Both the position numbers and the translations under genes were made by a program. A stretch of 39,082 bases of DNA, taken from the IMG/VR virus record IMGVR_UViG_3300030419_001555, positions 1 to 39,082 of that record; one strand, written 5' to 3'. This stretch comes from a virus. Under the pieces are notes generated by a model. The model saw nothing but the letters and a program-made list of their open reading frames with translations. It was not told the DNA's origin and ran no database searches. Shown here piece by piece: positions 21,729 to 31,398 of the stretch (positions are counted from its first letter, which is position 1; the number at the start of each line of letters is the position of its first letter).

Positions 21729-23071
21729 TGGAATATACACCACAACAATTAGCAGAATTTTTACAATTTGCAGTTAATTATTTGAAACTAAATGAAGAAA
21801 AAATAGAGTTTATTAGTGATGATTTACATTTAGACCCAACTAAAGATAAGGATATACAAAAATATATTGCTATTGCTTTAGCTGAACATGGTGAGCCTCA
21901 GACTGCAACAAGCACTGGTATTTCAACAAATACACCAGGAGATGGTGGAAATTCAAGAGGACCATGGCAGATACACATACCTACATGGGAATCAACATTA
22001 AGAACGTATGAAGTGTTTGACAAGTATGATGATATTAAAGAGGCTTTAGATGACCCTGGATTAAATGCATTAGCTGCAGTTATTATTGCACAACAAAAAA
22101 CAGGAGATGAAAGAACTGATGGAATTAATAATTGGCAAACAGTTATGAATAAATCAAAAACAGAAGCAGGAACAGAAATAATAGAGGATGACCCATATGG
22201 AATTAAAAGTGGTAAAGGACAAGTTTATGAGTTTACTGATAAATATGAACAACAGATTATGACTGATACTTTAGGACAAGAACAGCAAGAAACAGAACTT
22301 ATCCAAGATAAAGTAGGGAGTATTCAAAAAGAAAATGCTGAAAGATTTAAAGAAGACTCTATGAATATGTCATTGATAAAAGGTAAGTTACTATCTGCAC
22401 AAGAAGGTAATTTATTTAATCCATCTGAAACATTTGTACATATGGTAGGTGGAAGAATGGCACAAACAAGTGGTTCTGCTATAAATAAAACAATTCAAAA
22501 TTCATTATCTAATGTAGATGTTAGTACATTATCTAACAATATGGCATTAGATTTATATTCTTCTTTAATTAATCCATACGTTCCATTGAATGCAGAATAT
22601 GGAGGATTAAGTGCAGAAGGAGATACAACTAATATTATGGATAAATTACAAACTCAGATGTTTGAAGATGATGCCAAATATTACGATACTAAAACTAAAA
22701 AAATATATTCAGGTAGTGAGATAAATAAAAAAGATGCATTAGTTAGAAATGCTCATTATTCAAGACTTAAAAATAGTACATCAAGTGATGACTTGGGTAA
22801 TTTAATGTTAACTTATCAATACATTTTAAGAAACAAAAATCCTTATGTGAAAGTAGATGACAGTATTTCATCAGAAGTAGCTAACAACAAAGAAGAAGAT
22901 AATGAAGAAGGCGTACTAACATCAATGGGTAATGCAATGCCTGATGATAATGCAGGTGCAAACTTCTTAAATAACTTTGAAAAAGTATTACGTATTAATC
23001 CACAAAATGGAAATAAAAAAGTAAATAATGATGTAGGAAATGCTTCACGTGATTTTATGAGAGATAGATAA
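21728..23071 (+). CDS. Virion-associated lysozyme/transglycosylase-like protein
   Basis: The ATG at 21728 was preferred over an upstream TTG because GAGGAGA lies seven bases before it and the junction is TAATG. Residues 45-110 resemble a lysozyme-like fold: AIALAEHGEPQTA, with E53 or E56 as the possible catalytic acid, then GDGGNSRGPWQIHIPTWEST, where S-x-G-x-W-Q-I is the usual second motif of transglycosylase/lysozyme domains, and LNALAAVIIAQQK. The remaining 330 residues are polar and without recognised domains. It probably helps the phage cross peptidoglycan during DNA entry. Placement among the large internal proteins supports an ejected enzyme. The enzyme class is inferred. Confidence 0.7.
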   Translation: MEYTPQQLAEFLQFAVNYLKLNEEKIEFISDDLHLDPTKDKDIQKYIAIALAEHGEPQTATSTGISTNTPGDGGNSRGPWQIHIPTWESTLRTYEVFDKYDDIKEALDDPGLNALAAVIIAQQKTGDERTDGINNWQTVMNKSKTEAGTEIIEDDPYGIKSGKGQVYEFTDKYEQQIMTDTLGQEQQETELIQDKVGSIQKENAERFKEDSMNMSLIKGKLLSAQEGNLFNPSETFVHMVGGRMAQTSGSAINKTIQNSLSNVDVSTLSNNMALDLYSSLINPYVPLNAEYGGLSAEGDTTNIMDKLQTQMFEDDAKYYDTKTKKIYSGSEINKKDALVRNAHYSRLKNSTSSDDLGNLMLTYQYILRNKNPYVKVDDSISSEVANNKEEDNEEGVLTSMGNAMPDDNAGANFLNNFEKVLRINPQNGNKKVNNDVGNASRDFMRDR

Positions 23072-23253
23072 TGGCTACAAAAATAAAATGGAAAGATGAT
23101 GAAGAGTTAGTAGAAGTATTTGAAAGCATGGGTATGCATAACATTGATGAATTTGTTGATGGAGATTACATTAAAGAAGATTTTTATAATGATGATGGTG
23201 TTCAAACATTATTAGAAAAAGGAATGTCGTTAGCTGAAATTATAAGGTTGTAA
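23071..23253 (+). CDS. 60-aa acidic hypothetical protein
   Basis: The small acidic protein (MATKIKWKDDEELVEVFESM...) has a helical start, a DGDYIKEDFYNDDGV middle and an amphipathic end (LLEKGMSLAEIIRL). Its ATG overlaps the lysozyme-like gene stop (TAATG), and the giant gene at 23255 starts one base after its own stop. It may be an assembly chaperone or minor virion part for the giant protein; no family is recognised. Confidence 0.65.
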   Translation: MATKIKWKDDEELVEVFESMGMHNIDEFVDGDYIKEDFYNDDGVQTLLEKGMSLAEIIRL

Positions 23254-23254
23254 T

Positions 23255-26200
23255 ATGCCTACAAGCAGAGGAATGAGAATACCAGAGTTTGAAAGAACAA
23301 TACTTGATAATTTAAATACACTATTAAATGAACAAGAAGGTGCTGAAGAATTAAGAAGAATTTTTAGTGAGCTTGAAGAGTCAACACAATTAGAAGTAGT
23401 AAGAGGTATATTAGAAGAATTTGAAAGAGGTACAACAAATGATGATATTGCAAGAATGGTTGGAACACAAGCTAGTTCACAAGGTGCTTCTTTAAGTCAA
23501 GCAAGAGGATTAACTCTTGTAGACGTAATAGAGGAACTACGTTTAAATAGAGACTCGATTGTAAGTCAAAATACAAATTTAGAAACAGCGTATCTTGGAG
23601 ATAGACCAGAACCTAGAAGAGAATTGAGTAGAGAAACACAAGCAGCTTTAGATAATACTGCAGAGAGATATAGAAATAGAGAAGGTATATTTAGAAATAC
23701 TCATCCTATTGTAGAAGAAGGAGACCATAAATTTTTTATTGAATTGTACGAAGCATTAAAAGAAGATAACCCTGATTTTGAAAAAGCATTTAGAGAAATG
23801 GTTATGGAAGATGGTGCTTGGCATTATGATGATGTATTTGATATTGAAAAAAGAAGTAAACTTGTTGAAACATTAGATAATATGGGTATTACAACAAGAA
23901 AATATGGTAAAAAAGTTCAACGTTCTGGAGATTGGCATCCTGTTGGTAATCAACTTTATGAATTTGTAAATTTTGATTACTTGGAAGCTAGAGATAGTTG
24001 GTGGGTAAATCAAACACCAAGTGGTAATGCAGTACAAGAGTTTGCTAAAAAGAATAAAATTGTTCTTTCTCATAGTGGTTTAAAATTAGCTAGATTTAAT
24101 GAACAATATTTAGATGGAGATGGAAAATTACCTGATAATTGGGTTATGTTAAATCAGTTTCGTTCAGTAGATATTGATGACAATACTCTGCCTTTGTCTT
24201 CAGGAAATAATAGAGATGTAACAATAAAAAATAATTTTGATGAACTAGCAGAAGCAAATGCTCGTAATAGATTATTTATATTTCCTGAGGATATGGAAAC
24301 AGTACAAAATAAACTTGGAAAGTTACATAATAAAATAATAAAAACAAAATTATTTGAAGGTGGTAGCGATAAAATAGTTTCAAAAATAGGTCAAAAAGTA
24401 GGTAAGGGTAACAATGAAAGAACTCTTAACGCTTTATTTGCATCAAGAATAAATACTTCCGCACACGAATCAAGTTTTTATAAAGCGTTAGATTTGCTTT
24501 ATGGAAGAAATGATGTAAATGATATTACAAGGTTAATTAATAGAGCTGTAATAGATACAGTACAAAACAGAAATTCAATACTCATTGGTTCTAAAAAAAA
24601 GGGTGGATTTATGGATATTCGAAAAAGTATTGTAAAAGACAGAATACCAAATGGTAATCCTAAAGAATGGTTTGATAAAATAAAACAACGTGGTTTGCCT
24701 TGGCAGAAAATATCTACTAGACCTAGCCAAGTATTTGGTTTAGTTTATACATTACCTGATGGAACAGACATAATAGCAACAATATTAGGTAGTGATGCTT
24801 CAAGTTCAAGACAATATCCACACATAATAGAACCTAATGGTCAAATAGTAGCTAATTTTATAAATCTTGACCCTGCCCATGTAATAGGTGCTTATCCTAG
24901 TATGAAAAAAATAGAATCGGTTAAAAAAATGTTAATGAGAAAATCTGCTACCTGGTGGATGGAACTTATGGAATATGCAGATGAAGTTGGTGTGGCTTTT
25001 GTAAACTCACCTATCAATGCTCACGTTGCAGATACTTATCATGCTCTTGGTACTTTTGACTTTCAAAATGACCATAAACCAGGAGTAGATATTGGATGGG
25101 ATGGAGCTGGTGGTATGATTAGAATGCCAATACCACCTGAAATAAATAAGTTAGGAAAAGGAAAAAGATTTAAATTTAAGTATAGTTTAATGCACTTTGC
25201 TTCAGAAGCTCCTTTTCTTGTTAGTGACAAAGTTATGGTAAAAACACTACCTATTAGAAAGGCTTTAGATTCAAGAGATGTCAGATTCTTAATAGCTGCA
25301 TCAGAAGGATATTATGACCCTGGAAGTGATTATATAAAAATGGGTTCACGAATAAGGTCAGAGTTAAAAGCTGATAGGCTTATTACTAAATATCTTAAAT
25401 CAAGAAGTTTAGATGCAAATTCTTTATTTCCCATTTACAGCGATAAAATAAATGATTTGGATAATGCAGTTAGTGGTTCTTATTTAGCAGATTTTACTAC
25501 TCTTAATGAAATTTTTAATATGATTAAAGACGGAGAAATTCCAACAAGTGACATTGCAAGAATACTATTAGCATCAGATGCATTAGATGATTATGTTTTA
25601 GGAAATTTAGTAGAAGGTGCTGATGGTTATGTGGAACATCCTATATGGAAAAGAAATGAACCTTTTTCAAAAAGCATTCTTGATGAATTAGAAAAAGCAC
25701 AATTTGAAACAGGTGACGCAACAAAATTTAAAAAAACATTAGAAGGTGTAAGACATTTAGCTAGTGAAAACTTTGATTGGGCAAGAGCAAATATGACTAG
25801 AGAAGCAGGGAATTTAGATTTTTTAATAAGCTCTTTATTATCACAAGCAAATGATATTGCGTTAAATGATTATGAAGGTAAGACATTAGCTGATAGAATA
25901 GCTGATGTAAACGGTTCATATACTCTTGTTGAGGATGCTCGTCAATTACCTGCAGAAACTTTACAAACATACAAAGATACATTTATTAGAGAAGGTGCAG
26001 AAGTAGAAACAGTTGCAGAAGTAGAAAGACCAAGAGATGTTGTTTCTACAAATCTTGAAAACAATCTAACACAAGGAAACCTTTATAGAGAACTAGAAAA
26101 TCAAGCCATGGCAATGGATGTAGATGTCTTTGAAGCAGAAAGTGGAGAGTATCTAAATGATATTGTAAACGATACGGATTTAGCTGTATTTGTTCCTGAT

Positions 26201-28300
26201 GATATGACATTATTTGGACAAATGCGTAGTGGATATGCTAGTAGTCCTGTTAGTTATTTTGATGAGATGTTGCAAATTAATCAAATGGAAGTTTTAACAG
26301 AACGTTATCAAACATTAGCAAATATGTTTGAATTAGGTAATGGTGCTATTGATGGTGAAGGTAGAGTAGTTCACACAGGTAAAAAAATATCAGATTATTT
26401 TAGACATGAGTTTATGAAAAATATAGATAAAATCGTTACTCATTCAGTAGGAGTTACTAGAACAGGAATAGAAATAATTGCTGCAGATATAGAAGTAACT
26501 CAACATAATCATGTAGATGATTTTATTGAAATGGCTCTTATTTATAAAGATAATCAAGGTGAAATTAAAAAAACTTATGCAGTAACAAATGTAGACATAA
26601 GAGGTGGTGGTGATGCTATTACTATGTATGATACATTAGTTGCAGGTGCAGGACCTGATAATTTACCTTACCCTGACTATGTAATAGGTTCTTATCCTAC
26701 ATATATTTTAAAAAATGCATTACTTGCAGCTATAGAAGATTTAGAACAAAAAGCATCTGCTGATATAAATCAAGCACCAAGAGAAATAAGGCATGTAAAT
26801 TTATTGCATGACGTAGATAACATACTAGAACACAGAATGTTTGCTATGGGAAGAGTCGGTAATGCATTAGGTGCATTTGAATATACAAACACTCCTTTTG
26901 AAGGATTTAGTGAGCATGTACTTGGTGATACAACAGACATAAATAGTATGCATCCTGGTGAATTACAAGCAGGTAGTGATACTAGCTATATAGATAGAGA
27001 TTTTAGAAATACACCTGATGGAAATATGAATATTGGTACATTATGGCAATCAATAACGTTTGATGAAGTAGATTTCTATAACCTTTATCAGACAGAGTTT
27101 ACAATTCAAGAGTTAGAAATATTTATGAATGGTATAGAATCAATAGCTGAAAACAATGACATTATTATAAGTGGAGAAATAGTAGACGTCAATAATCGTG
27201 GAGTATTAGATTTTGAAAAAAGAGGAAATAATCCTATTACTGAAATTGCAAGAGATATAGAGAATACTAATACTTTTAAACTAGGAAATTTACAAATTGA
27301 TGCACCATCACATTTATTTGGACCTTATTTAGATGCTGAATTAAATAAAGTGTTTAAAGATGCACAAATATTTTCTCAACCAGGTAGACAAGCAATCGGT
27401 GAAATGGGAAATATAGGAACATACAGAATGGCTAGAAATCAAATATCAGATACACGTTCAAATTTAAACAATACAAGTCAATATGATATAGATGAACTAA
27501 GAATGAACTATTCCTTAAATAGAGATGTAGGCACAGGCTTTGGAAATGTAGAAGGTAATGTTGGTAAATTACATAGTGCATCACCTGTTAAACCTGTTCC
27601 TTTAAGAAAAGAATTAAGACAGTTAGCTAAAGCATTTGCTAAAACACCTGTAGGTAGAGCATTAGGTGTTGCCTGGAAAGGTATAGATATAGGTGAAACA
27701 TTAATAGCTGCAGGATTTAAAAAAGCAAGTGAATCAGCCGCTAAACGTGCAATAGCTAAAGGGTTAGGTGCAGCAGGTGCAGCAGCAGCCTCAGCGCCAA
27801 TTACATTTGCAGCAACTGTGTGGGGAATATACGAAATATCAAACCTTATTGTACAGATGGGTCAAGAAATACCTGATATGGTTAGCTTAATTAAAAAGAG
27901 AAACAACGTTATGAAGAATGGTCAGGATTGGGAAAAAGCTGAAATGGAAGATAGGTTTTGGAAAGATATGGGTAAAGAAGCATTAGAAGGATTACAAGGT
28001 GCAGCTAAGTATTCTCCTGCAGAACAAATAGCAGATTTTATTTGGCAACCTGCTTTTGATGCAATAGGTAGATATGCTGAAGGAAGAGATGAAACAGAAT
28101 TAAACTTTCCTGCAGTAGAAACAGTACCTGACACTAATGATATTTATTACTCTAATAGAACACCGCAAGATAAATTAGACTTAATGCAAGATAGAATTGA
28201 TTATGATACTCTATTTTATGGGTATTTAAACAATAATCCAGATGCTAACGTTGTAGCTGATAGAACGTTAGAATTAACTAATACAGTATATAATAGGTAA
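23255..28300 (+). CDS. Giant 1681-aa putative internal virion protein with C-terminal hydrophobic segment
   Basis: A single 1681-codon frame. The first 100 residues are charged helices (EFERTILDNLNTLLNEQEG), the middle is mixed alpha/beta with WWMELMEYADEVGVAFVNS and HFASEAPFLVSDKVMVKTL, and near residues 1500-1540 there is an Ala/Gly-rich hydrophobic stretch (AAGAAAASAPITFAATVWG) that could insert in a membrane. It then ends with a helical, acidic tail. Membrane-inserting segments in internal virion proteins form DNA-entry channels in other short-tailed phages, so a similar role is reasonable. No polymerase or peptidase motif was found. Together with the 2029-aa protein it makes up over a quarter of the window. 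Confidence 0.7.
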   Translation: MPTSRGMRIPEFERTILDNLNTLLNEQEGAEELRRIFSELEESTQLEVVRGILEEFERGTTNDDIARMVGTQASSQGASLSQARGLTLVDVIEELRLNRDSIVSQNTNLETAYLGDRPEPRRELSRETQAALDNTAERYRNREGIFRNTHPIVEEGDHKFFIELYEALKEDNPDFEKAFREMVMEDGAWHYDDVFDIEKRSKLVETLDNMGITTRKYGKKVQRSGDWHPVGNQLYEFVNFDYLEARDSWWVNQTPSGNAVQEFAKKNKIVLSHSGLKLARFNEQYLDGDGKLPDNWVMLNQFRSVDIDDNTLPLSSGNNRDVTIKNNFDELAEANARNRLFIFPEDMETVQNKLGKLHNKIIKTKLFEGGSDKIVSKIGQKVGKGNNERTLNALFASRINTSAHESSFYKALDLLYGRNDVNDITRLINRAVIDTVQNRNSILIGSKKKGGFMDIRKSIVKDRIPNGNPKEWFDKIKQRGLPWQKISTRPSQVFGLVYTLPDGTDIIATILGSDASSSRQYPHIIEPNGQIVANFINLDPAHVIGAYPSMKKIESVKKMLMRKSATWWMELMEYADEVGVAFVNSPINAHVADTYHALGTFDFQNDHKPGVDIGWDGAGGMIRMPIPPEINKLGKGKRFKFKYSLMHFASEAPFLVSDKVMVKTLPIRKALDSRDVRFLIAASEGYYDPGSDYIKMGSRIRSELKADRLITKYLKSRSLDANSLFPIYSDKINDLDNAVSGSYLADFTTLNEIFNMIKDGEIPTSDIARILLASDALDDYVLGNLVEGADGYVEHPIWKRNEPFSKSILDELEKAQFETGDATKFKKTLEGVRHLASENFDWARANMTREAGNLDFLISSLLSQANDIALNDYEGKTLADRIADVNGSYTLVEDARQLPAETLQTYKDTFIREGAEVETVAEVERPRDVVSTNLENNLTQGNLYRELENQAMAMDVDVFEAESGEYLNDIVNDTDLAVFVPDDMTLFGQMRSGYASSPVSYFDEMLQINQMEVLTERYQTLANMFELGNGAIDGEGRVVHTGKKISDYFRHEFMKNIDKIVTHSVGVTRTGIEIIAADIEVTQHNHVDDFIEMALIYKDNQGEIKKTYAVTNVDIRGGGDAITMYDTLVAGAGPDNLPYPDYVIGSYPTYILKNALLAAIEDLEQKASADINQAPREIRHVNLLHDVDNILEHRMFAMGRVGNALGAFEYTNTPFEGFSEHVLGDTTDINSMHPGELQAGSDTSYIDRDFRNTPDGNMNIGTLWQSITFDEVDFYNLYQTEFTIQELEIFMNGIESIAENNDIIISGEIVDVNNRGVLDFEKRGNNPITEIARDIENTNTFKLGNLQIDAPSHLFGPYLDAELNKVFKDAQIFSQPGRQAIGEMGNIGTYRMARNQISDTRSNLNNTSQYDIDELRMNYSLNRDVGTGFGNVEGNVGKLHSASPVKPVPLRKELRQLAKAFAKTPVGRALGVAWKGIDIGETLIAAGFKKASESAAKRAIAKGLGAAGAAAASAPITFAATVWGIYEISNLIVQMGQEIPDMVSLIKKRNNVMKNGQDWEKAEMEDRFWKDMGKEALEGLQGAAKYSPAEQIADFIWQPAFDAIGRYAEGRDETELNFPAVETVPDTNDIYYSNRTPQDKLDLMQDRIDYDTLFYGYLNNNPDANVVADRTLELTNTVYNR

Positions 28301-28302
28301 AT

Positions 28303-29535
28303 ATGGCAACATTTAAAGAAGGTATAGGACTAGACCAAGCAGATAGATTAATTATTGTAGATGGTAAGTATTACGCTATATACGACTATACAACGATTGG
28401 TGGAAATACTATGCCTTTAGTTATAGAAGTAGATGTATTAGAGGTATTAGCTAACCCAGGTGCAGCAATAGAAACAAGTATAGAAGAGTTTGAAAGCGAT
28501 ACAGGATATATGTTTCAACCAATATTTATGGTTTCACAACTTTCAAAGACAGACCCTACAGATGAAACTACAGATTTAGATTATATTTTGAATTTTACTA
28601 AAAATCAGTTAGAGAAAAAAGCAAATGTATTAGGTAAAAAATGGTTTTTAAATGATGATGTTCAAAGGTTATTTGCTTTACAAGCAATAACAGGTGAAGA
28701 TGTTTCAGAATATTTAGACCCTATATTAGAAGGATATGGAACTGCTGATGAAAGAGAATGGATAGAGTTAGTATATAGAGACCCTGATAAAGCAGAAGAA
28801 ATAGTTTATGATAACTATGAAAATTTATTGTTAAGTACTAATCAAATGAGAATTACAGGACCTGGAGTTGATGCTTTGTTAAAAGATTTAGCAGGAGACG
28901 TATCATCAGGCAAGTTTGGTACAGGACAAGCAGCTTCAGCTAAAGTAAATGAAATCATTAGTTACCTTACTGATAGTGTAAAAAGAGATATGGCAGGTGG
29001 AATAAACGCCATAGATGAAGAATATAGACAATATGTAGGACAAATAGATGAAACACAATCAGGAATTGCAGCAGCTTATAAATTAGTTAAAGATTATTTA
29101 GGGGAAGATATTGCTAAAACATATAGAAGCAATGGTATGTTAGAGCAATATGCAGGTCTTCTACGTGCAGATGCTTCAGCAGGATATACAGAAGGTGGTG
29201 GACCTAATGAAACAAAACTTACTAATGATTTACAAGCAGCACATGATAAAATATTTCCTGGTTTTGAAGGAAGTAAACATAGTGATTGGTCAGGACCTAT
29301 ATATGAAATAGGCGGTACTACTTTAGGTAAAAGTTTTTTAACAGTAGAAGAAAAAAAACAAATGGATTTAATAGCACAAAAAGTAGGTGGAGATATGAAT
29401 CTGTATGAACAAGAGTTAAGAATACAATTTGAAAATGATGCTGATTACCAAGATAAAGTATTGTCAGGTTCTACATCAGTATTTAATCAAGACATATCAG
29501 CAGTATTTGTAGGACAAGGAATGAGTAGAAGATAA
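28303..29535 (+). CDS. 410-aa putative virion protein
   Basis: The ATG lies two bases after the giant gene stop, with AGG eight bases before it. A beta-rich start (DRLIIVDGKYYAIYDYTTIG) is followed by long helical segments and acidic linkers; the C-terminal part includes GGTTLGKSFLTVEEKKQ and ends VFVGQGMSRR. No family is recognised. Overlap by one base with the next gene (TAATG) and position in the large-protein block support a structural or assembly role. Confidence 0.65.
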   Translation: MATFKEGIGLDQADRLIIVDGKYYAIYDYTTIGGNTMPLVIEVDVLEVLANPGAAIETSIEEFESDTGYMFQPIFMVSQLSKTDPTDETTDLDYILNFTKNQLEKKANVLGKKWFLNDDVQRLFALQAITGEDVSEYLDPILEGYGTADEREWIELVYRDPDKAEEIVYDNYENLLLSTNQMRITGPGVDALLKDLAGDVSSGKFGTGQAASAKVNEIISYLTDSVKRDMAGGINAIDEEYRQYVGQIDETQSGIAAAYKLVKDYLGEDIAKTYRSNGMLEQYAGLLRADASAGYTEGGGPNETKLTNDLQAAHDKIFPGFEGSKHSDWSGPIYEIGGTTLGKSFLTVEEKKQMDLIAQKVGGDMNLYEQELRIQFENDADYQDKVLSGSTSVFNQDISAVFVGQGMSRR

Positions 29536-30677
29536 TGGCAGAAGTAACAGTATGGAGACAAGATACACCTGATGGTGAAACATTTAGTGATGAATATGCA
29601 AAATCAGAGGGTTTTACTAACGCTGAAGATTTTGCTCAACACTTAATAGAAACTGCAGGATATAGTGCAACACCTGTTACTTTAAATCCTGATTTTGGTG
29701 GAGGTATTCCTGAACCAACAGGAAATGAAATAGATGCTGCATCACTTGCAGCTGCATCTGCTTCAAGAAGTTTAAGTAGTAAATTTAAATTAAATCAAGT
29801 TGATTTAGAAGGAACGTTTAAAGAATATTTTGATGCACAAGCTGCACAAGAAAGTACAGCACAAGGTCCATCTACTTTTGACCAAATGAAAGGTTTATAT
29901 CCTTGGTTAGATGACAGATTAGTTAGAATTTATTTAGATAAATTTGCAGAATCAGGTAGCGAAAGATTGGCTATCGCTGAAATGAGAGTTGACCCAATTA
30001 TGGATACAGTTTATCCAGGTATTAGAAGAGATGATGGCACATTAAGAATGACTGAACAAGAATATGTTTTTGCGATAGATAGTATGAAAGCAAGTTTAAG
30101 AAAATTTAATTTAAATCCTAATGAATTTGTAGATGATATGTCTTCTGCTATAGCAGGTGATGTATCTCCAATGGAGTTTGACGAAAGATTAGAGATGGGA
30201 TATGAAGCAGTTGTTAATAACATTCCAGAAATAAAAGAAGCATATTTAACAAACTTTGGTGTTGATTTACCTAACGAATCTATATTCGCTATGTTTGTTT
30301 CTCCTACTGTATCTAAAAATATATTAGAAGGTAACATACGTGCATCCCAAGTATTAGGTGAAGCAGAAAGTGCAGGTATTACAGGCATTACAACATCAGC
30401 AGCTTCTAATTTAGTATCGCAAGGATTAACACAAGAATCAGCTAGAAAAGGATTTTTATCTGCTTCACAATCATTAACAGGAATACAGGCAGCAGCTAGA
30501 AGTCAAGGTAGAGAAAACATTACAGCAGTAGATTATGTTGAAGCTACACAGTTAGGTTCTGCAGAAGATGTAGAAGCACTTAACAGAATTATGGCACAAC
30601 AGAAAAGTGGTAGTGCTGTGAGAACAGGTGCTAAGAAAACACAAACAGGCGAAACAACAGGATTAATCGAAGGATAA
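29535..30677 (+). CDS. 380-aa putative virion protein, end of the internal-protein block
   Basis: The protein starts with WRQDTPDGETFSDEYAKSEGF, has a helical middle (LRMTEQEYVFAIDSMKASLR, then FDERLEMGYEAVVNN) and an alanine/serine-rich C-terminus (SNLVSQGLTQESARKGFLSA). Such Ala/Ser/Gln helices are typical of tail or internal core proteins, but no family is identified. It is the last gene before the promoter at 30680-30706, so it closes the internal-protein transcription block. Confidence 0.65.
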   Translation: MAEVTVWRQDTPDGETFSDEYAKSEGFTNAEDFAQHLIETAGYSATPVTLNPDFGGGIPEPTGNEIDAASLAAASASRSLSSKFKLNQVDLEGTFKEYFDAQAAQESTAQGPSTFDQMKGLYPWLDDRLVRIYLDKFAESGSERLAIAEMRVDPIMDTVYPGIRRDDGTLRMTEQEYVFAIDSMKASLRKFNLNPNEFVDDMSSAIAGDVSPMEFDERLEMGYEAVVNNIPEIKEAYLTNFGVDLPNESIFAMFVSPTVSKNILEGNIRASQVLGEAESAGITGITTSAASNLVSQGLTQESARKGFLSASQSLTGIQAAARSQGRENITAVDYVEATQLGSAEDVEALNRIMAQQKSGSAVRTGAKKTQTGETTGLIEG

Positions 30678-30679
30678 AC

Positions 30680-30706
30680 TTGCACCACTATATATTGTGG
30701 TATAAT
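30680..30706 (+). promoter_or_regulatory. Promoter of the capsid operon (extended -10)
   Basis: TGGTATAAT (30698-30706) is a perfect extended -10 (TGnTATAAT). TTGCAC (30680-30685) is a weak -35 with a short 15-nt spacer, as tolerated by extended -10 promoters. An inverted repeat ACCAC/GTGGT (30684-30688 with 30697-30701) sits across it and could be an operator. Confidence 0.7.
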
Positions 30707-30880
30707 AATTTCAAGCTGCGTTTGTAAGTCCGCAGGTAAATATGACTTCTATTTTGTATTCGGTCTTGATGCCTACTACAAGACCTGTCAAATAAAAAAA
30801 GTAGAGAAAAAGTGGAGATAGGCAGAGGATACTCATACACCTCTTGTAAAAATAACGTGTGAAGTAAGGACAATTAAATA
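30707..30880 (+). other. Structured 5' leader of the scaffold/capsid transcript
   Basis: The roughly 165-nt untranslated leader folds into at least two hairpins: CTGCG/CGCAG (30716-30720 with 30731-30735) and GGTCTTG/CAAGACC (30762-30768 with 30779-30785, 10-nt loop). A 17-codon ORF (30742-30795) with AGG upstream lies across the second hairpin and may be a leader peptide or chance. No known riboswitch consensus was recognised. Confidence 0.5.
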
Positions 30881-31339
30881 ATGGCAGAAGAGCAAAATAA
30901 CTCGGAAGTAAACGATTCAAGCGATAAAAACTGGAAAGCTATGAGAACTGAAAATGAACAATTAGCTAAAAGAGTCGCAGAATTTGAAGCTAAAGAAAGA
31001 ACAAATGTTTTTAAGGAAGCAGGTCTTGATACTTCAAAGGGAGTCGGAAAAGCAGTTGAAATGATTTATGACGGTGAACTAACTGTTGAAGGAATACAAT
31101 CATACGCATCTGAAGAATTTGGAGTAGAGTTTGGGCAACAAGACGGAATACAAGATACTATAAAAAGTACAGAACAAAGTCAGGAACGTCTAAACAATAT
31201 TAACCAAAGTTCGGTTGTAGATATTTACAGCGAAGATGTAGTTGGTGCTATTCGTAATATAGAACAAAAGGGAACTACCAAACAATCAATAACTGCCAAA
31301 CTTACTGCTATAGAAGAAGCTAAAAAGAACGACAAATAG
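30881..31339 (+). CDS. Scaffolding-like protein
   Basis: This 152-aa, highly charged protein sits directly upstream of the major capsid protein. It starts with an acidic, Asn/Ser-rich segment, continues with a coiled-coil-like region (RTENEQLAKRVAEFEAKERT), and ends in a lysine-rich helix (TAKLTAIEEAKKNDK), the usual plan of phage scaffolding proteins that guide capsid assembly and then leave. It is small for a scaffold, but size and sequence vary widely. AAGGAC lies about 12 nt before the ATG. The assignment rests on composition and position. Confidence 0.75.
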   Translation: MAEEQNNSEVNDSSDKNWKAMRTENEQLAKRVAEFEAKERTNVFKEAGLDTSKGVGKAVEMIYDGELTVEGIQSYASEEFGVEFGQQDGIQDTIKSTEQSQERLNNINQSSVVDIYSEDVVGAIRNIEQKGTTKQSITAKLTAIEEAKKNDK

Positions 31340-31398
31340 TAACTTTTAAGTCTTCTTCAAAAAAGTAAAAGTAAACAATTTAATAGGAGAAGATTAAT

